NCBI GenBank assembly: GCA_011046055.1
Contig: DSBN01000250.1
Span: 1 to 6,382, forward strand
DNA length: 6,382 nt
Reading direction: 5' to 3'
Origin: Sediminispirochaeta sp.
GTDB lineage: Bacteria; Spirochaetota; Spirochaetia; DSM-16054; Sediminispirochaetaceae
In this document: positions 5,151 to 6,382 of the stretch, piece by piece
Layout: the number at the start of each line of letters is the position of its first letter
Position numbering within the stretch: position 1 is the stretch's first letter
Translations under genes and position numbers: made by a program
The notes under the pieces: generated by a model
The model's input: only the letters and a program-made list of their open reading frames with translations
The model's database searches: none
Told to the model about the DNA's origin: nothing

Positions 5151-5507
5151 ATGAGCGATAAAGAGCTGCAAAACCAGAGAAGGACAATCCGCCCTCTGAG
5201 CGAGATCCACGAAGAGGATGGGAAGATACTGCTGCACATTGAGATGCCGGGAGTCGCCAAAGACGGAATCAGCATTCACGTCGAAAACGATCAGTTGCGA
5301 ATCTACGGCCGGAGGGCTGAGGATGAAGTGAAGGGCAGCTACCTGCTGCGAGAAAGACTGGTAGGGGATTACGAAAAGATTTACACCATCGATGAGACCA
5401 TCGACCGCGATTCGATCGAAGCGGTGATGGAGAACGGGGTGCTCCATATGACCTTGAAACTGAAAGAGGAAGTGAAACCACGAAAAATCGAGATCAAAAC
5501 CAAGTAG
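5151..5507 (+). CDS. Short Hsp20-family protein lacking the N-terminal arm
   Basis: A 118-residue protein that is nearly only an alpha-crystallin domain (about 14-105). It has EMPGVAKDGI (31-40), the signature ENGVLHMTL (94-102) and a C-terminal I-x-I (Ile113, Ile115). Its tail EEVKPRKIEI is nearly the same as that of the upstream paralogue, which points to a tandem duplication followed by loss of the N-terminal arm. The arm usually builds large oligomers and binds clients. This protein may therefore form dimers or hetero-oligomers with its partner and tune its activity; that is inference. It is last in the operon and is followed by two hairpins. Bacterial two-sHSP pairs such as IbpA/IbpB offer a precedent for functional partnership. 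Confidence 0.93.
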   Translation: MSDKELQNQRRTIRPLSEIHEEDGKILLHIEMPGVAKDGISIHVENDQLRIYGRRAEDEVKGSYLLRERLVGDYEKIYTIDETIDRDSIEAVMENGVLHMTLKLKEEVKPRKIEIKTK

Positions 5508-5510
5508 CCC

Positions 5511-5527
5511 CTCCGTCGACGACGGAG
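5511..5527 (+). other. Stem-loop after the sHSP operon
   Basis: CTCCGTC (5511-5517) and GACGGAG (5521-5527) pair perfectly around a three-base loop, four bases past the stop codon. There is no T-tract, so it is more likely an mRNA-stabilising or processing structure ahead of the true terminator. Confidence 0.5.
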
Positions 5528-5540
5528 TAAGAGCACTCTC

Positions 5541-5572
5541 ACCGCCTCTTCGGGAGGCGGTTTATTTTTTTT
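5541..5572 (+). terminator. Rho-independent terminator of the sHSP operon
   Basis: ACCGCCTC (5541-5548) and GAGGCGGT (5554-5561) form an 8-bp GC-rich stem with a TTCGG loop, followed by a T-rich tract to 5572. The tract overlaps the last codons and stop of convergent rex, so the rex C-terminal lysines are encoded opposite the T-run. The stem could also form in rex RNA, but no T-tract follows it on that strand. Confidence 0.92.
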
Positions 5573-6203
5573 CTCTCGTCTCGTCGAGTTCGTGGAGCTG
5601 AACGCAGAGCACCGCCAAACCTTCGGAGAGATCTTCCCTCCGGACCACCACATGAGGAGGGACCTGGATTTCGGCGCTCGAAAAATTCCAGATCGCCCTG
5701 ATACCCAGCTTGACTAATTGATCGGTCACCTCCTGAGCCGCCGCCGGAGGTACGGTGAGGATGGCAATTTCTATCTCGTGTTCCGCCACGATCGCCGGGA
5801 GCCTCTCCATAGGGTAGACCGGAGTCGAGCTCCGGCCGTCGGAGTTCCTGTTCTGATCCTTGTCGAAAGCAGCGACGATGTTGAGGTTTCGTTTGGCGAA
5901 GCCCTCGTACCTCATCAGCGCCGTGCCCAGCGAACCGGCTCCGATCAGTACCGCCGGAGAGATATCGTTCCATCCGATGAAGTCACGGATGGCCTTGATC
6001 AGCGCGCCAACGTCGTAACCGACCTTGGGTTTGCCCACTATACCGGTGAAAGCCATGTCTTTGCGGATCTGAATTGGTTTCAGATCGAGTTCTTCGGCTA
6101 TGTCGGTAGCCGAGATGGTGTCCGTTCCGTAGCTTTGGAAGGATTCAAGGACATTTAGGTAACGGGGCAGGCGTTTGAGGGAGGGGAGCGGAATTCGTGA
6201 CAA
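5562..6203 (-). CDS. rex: Redox-sensing transcriptional repressor Rex
   Basis: A 213-residue dimeric regulator that senses NADH/NAD+; in the family, NADH releases it from DNA, de-repressing fermentation and respiration genes. The N-terminal winged helix (about 1-75) starts with IPLPSLKRLPRYL and contains ISATDIAEEL, the recognition segment QIRKDM (45-50) and the wing GKPKVGYDV (57-65). The Rossmann domain carries IGAGSLG (87-93), an AAFDKD strand end (111-116), ILTVP (148-152) and the C-terminal swapped helix. The start is TTG (6201-6203), backed by GGAGG five bases upstream; no ATG serves better. Length matches the family. A good promoter lies in the gap upstream. Its target genes are not visible here, apart from possible self-control or control of the divergent gene. 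A fermentative or redox-variable lifestyle is implied. Confidence 0.95.
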   Translation of the reverse strand: MSRIPLPSLKRLPRYLNVLESFQSYGTDTISATDIAEELDLKPIQIRKDMAFTGIVGKPKVGYDVGALIKAIRDFIGWNDISPAVLIGAGSLGTALMRYEGFAKRNLNIVAAFDKDQNRNSDGRSSTPVYPMERLPAIVAEHEIEIAILTVPPAAAQEVTDQLVKLGIRAIWNFSSAEIQVPPHVVVRREDLSEGLAVLCVQLHELDETREKK

Positions 6204-6218
6204 GAAGACCTCCGTTTT

Positions 6219-6245
6219 TCGATATATATATCCCTGTTATCGATA
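6219..6245. repeat. Dyads and TCGATA repeats in the rex leader
   Basis: A perfect 12-bp palindrome GATATATATATC (6221-6232) and TATCGATA (6238-6245) lie between the predicted rex start and its ribosome binding site. TCGATA occurs at 6219-6224 and 6240-6245, 21 bp or two helical turns apart. They could be an operator or merely AT-rich sequence. Confidence 0.4.
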
Positions 6246-6264
6246 GAAAAATAGTCTTAACCAG

Positions 6265-6293
6265 ATAATATCAGAGAGCCTCCGGTTTGACAA
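6265..6293 (-). promoter_or_regulatory. Promoter of rex
   Basis: On the minus strand, -35 TTGTCA (6293-6288), a 17-bp spacer and -10 TATTAT (6270-6265) predict a start near 6258 and a leader of about 55 bases before the TTG start. Confidence 0.7.
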
Positions 6294-6376
6294 GAAAAAA
6301 GACTTACTCAGCAGTATCAAAATATGCTAATATATCTGCGCTTTGTAATCTTAAATACTAACGAAGGGATAATGTG

Positions 6377-6382
6377 ATGTTG
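6377..6382 (+). CDS. Start of a truncated gene at the window edge
   Basis: ATG TTG begins at 6377, seven bases after AAGGGA (6364-6369). An earlier ATG at 6372 is followed at once by TGA, so it cannot be the start. Only two codons are visible and no product can be named. The gene would be divergent from rex and may share its regulatory region. Confidence 0.35.

Larger units (their letters stand above)
6204..6376. other. AT-rich divergent gap between rex and the next gene
   Basis: It contains the rex promoter, several AT dyads and the ribosome binding site of the next gene. On the + strand TTGACA (6287-6292) is present, but no good -10 lies at the right distance. AT-rich boxes near 6324-6336 are possible but unconvincing. 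No clear Rex box (TTGTGAA-N4-TTCACAA) was found. Confidence 0.6.

Noticed and set aside
5718..6158. A plus-strand open frame of 146 codons opposite rex
   Set aside because: It is the complement of a fully recognisable Rex protein and has no family features.
6287..6320. Plus-strand sigma70 promoter using TTGACA at 6287
   Set aside because: The nearest -10-like box, TATCAA at 6315, is 22 bases away; the same bases form a better minus-strand -35 for rex.
6204..6376. Canonical Rex operator
   Set aside because: No TTGTGAA-N4-TTCACAA or TTGTTAA-type dyad; the nearest dyad, around TATCGATA, matches too poorly to call.

Overview
The window is moderately GC-rich, gene-dense bacterial chromosome with AT-rich intergenic gaps. 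It carries seven complete protein genes, two tRNA genes and the first codons of an eighth protein gene. The gene set suggests a free-living, probably anaerobic or facultative spirochaete of the Spirochaeta/Sediminispirochaeta kind. The pointers are a PorV/UPF0164-like outer-membrane barrel, a TPR lipoprotein with a loose lipobox, an N-terminally extended UPRTase-like protein, and a Rex redox repressor. This placement is inferred from protein style and is not proven by the sequence.

Layout. (i) 23-1150 (+) encodes an exported outer-membrane beta-barrel protein. (ii) 1211-1475 (+) is a compact tRNA operon: a strong sigma70-type promoter with a GC-rich discriminator, tRNA-Lys(TTT), tRNA-Glu(TTC) and a rho-independent terminator. 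(iii) 1508-3534 (+) is a two-gene operon with its own promoter. It holds a UPRTase-like phosphoribosyltransferase with about 150 extra N-terminal residues, coupled by an ATGA overlap to a TPR-repeat lipoprotein. (iv) 3522-4414 (-) is a second ATGA-coupled pair: an 85-residue protein with two Cys4 zinc fingers, followed by adenylate kinase. The adk 3' end overlaps the TPR gene convergently by 13 bp. (v) 4415-4686 is an AT-rich divergent regulatory region carrying a full-consensus sigma54 (-24/-12) promoter. (vi) 4687-5507 (+) encodes two tandem small heat-shock proteins, one with an N-terminal arm and one without, ending in a strong terminator. (vii) 5562-6203 (-) is rex with a TTG start. It is read from a good promoter in the 6204-6376 divergent region, and a further gene appears to begin at 6377 (+).

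How it works together. Most of the block is housekeeping: translation (tRNAs), nucleotide salvage and balance (UPRTase-like protein, Adk), proteostasis (Hsp20 pair) and NADH/NAD+ sensing (Rex). The most notable signal is the sigma54-type promoter placed to drive the sHSP operon. No CIRCE, sigma32-type or heat-shock sigma70 operator was seen there. This implies that an enhancer-binding protein, rather than the classical heat-shock regulators, may switch on these chaperones. No CRISPR array, insertion sequence or phage gene was seen.
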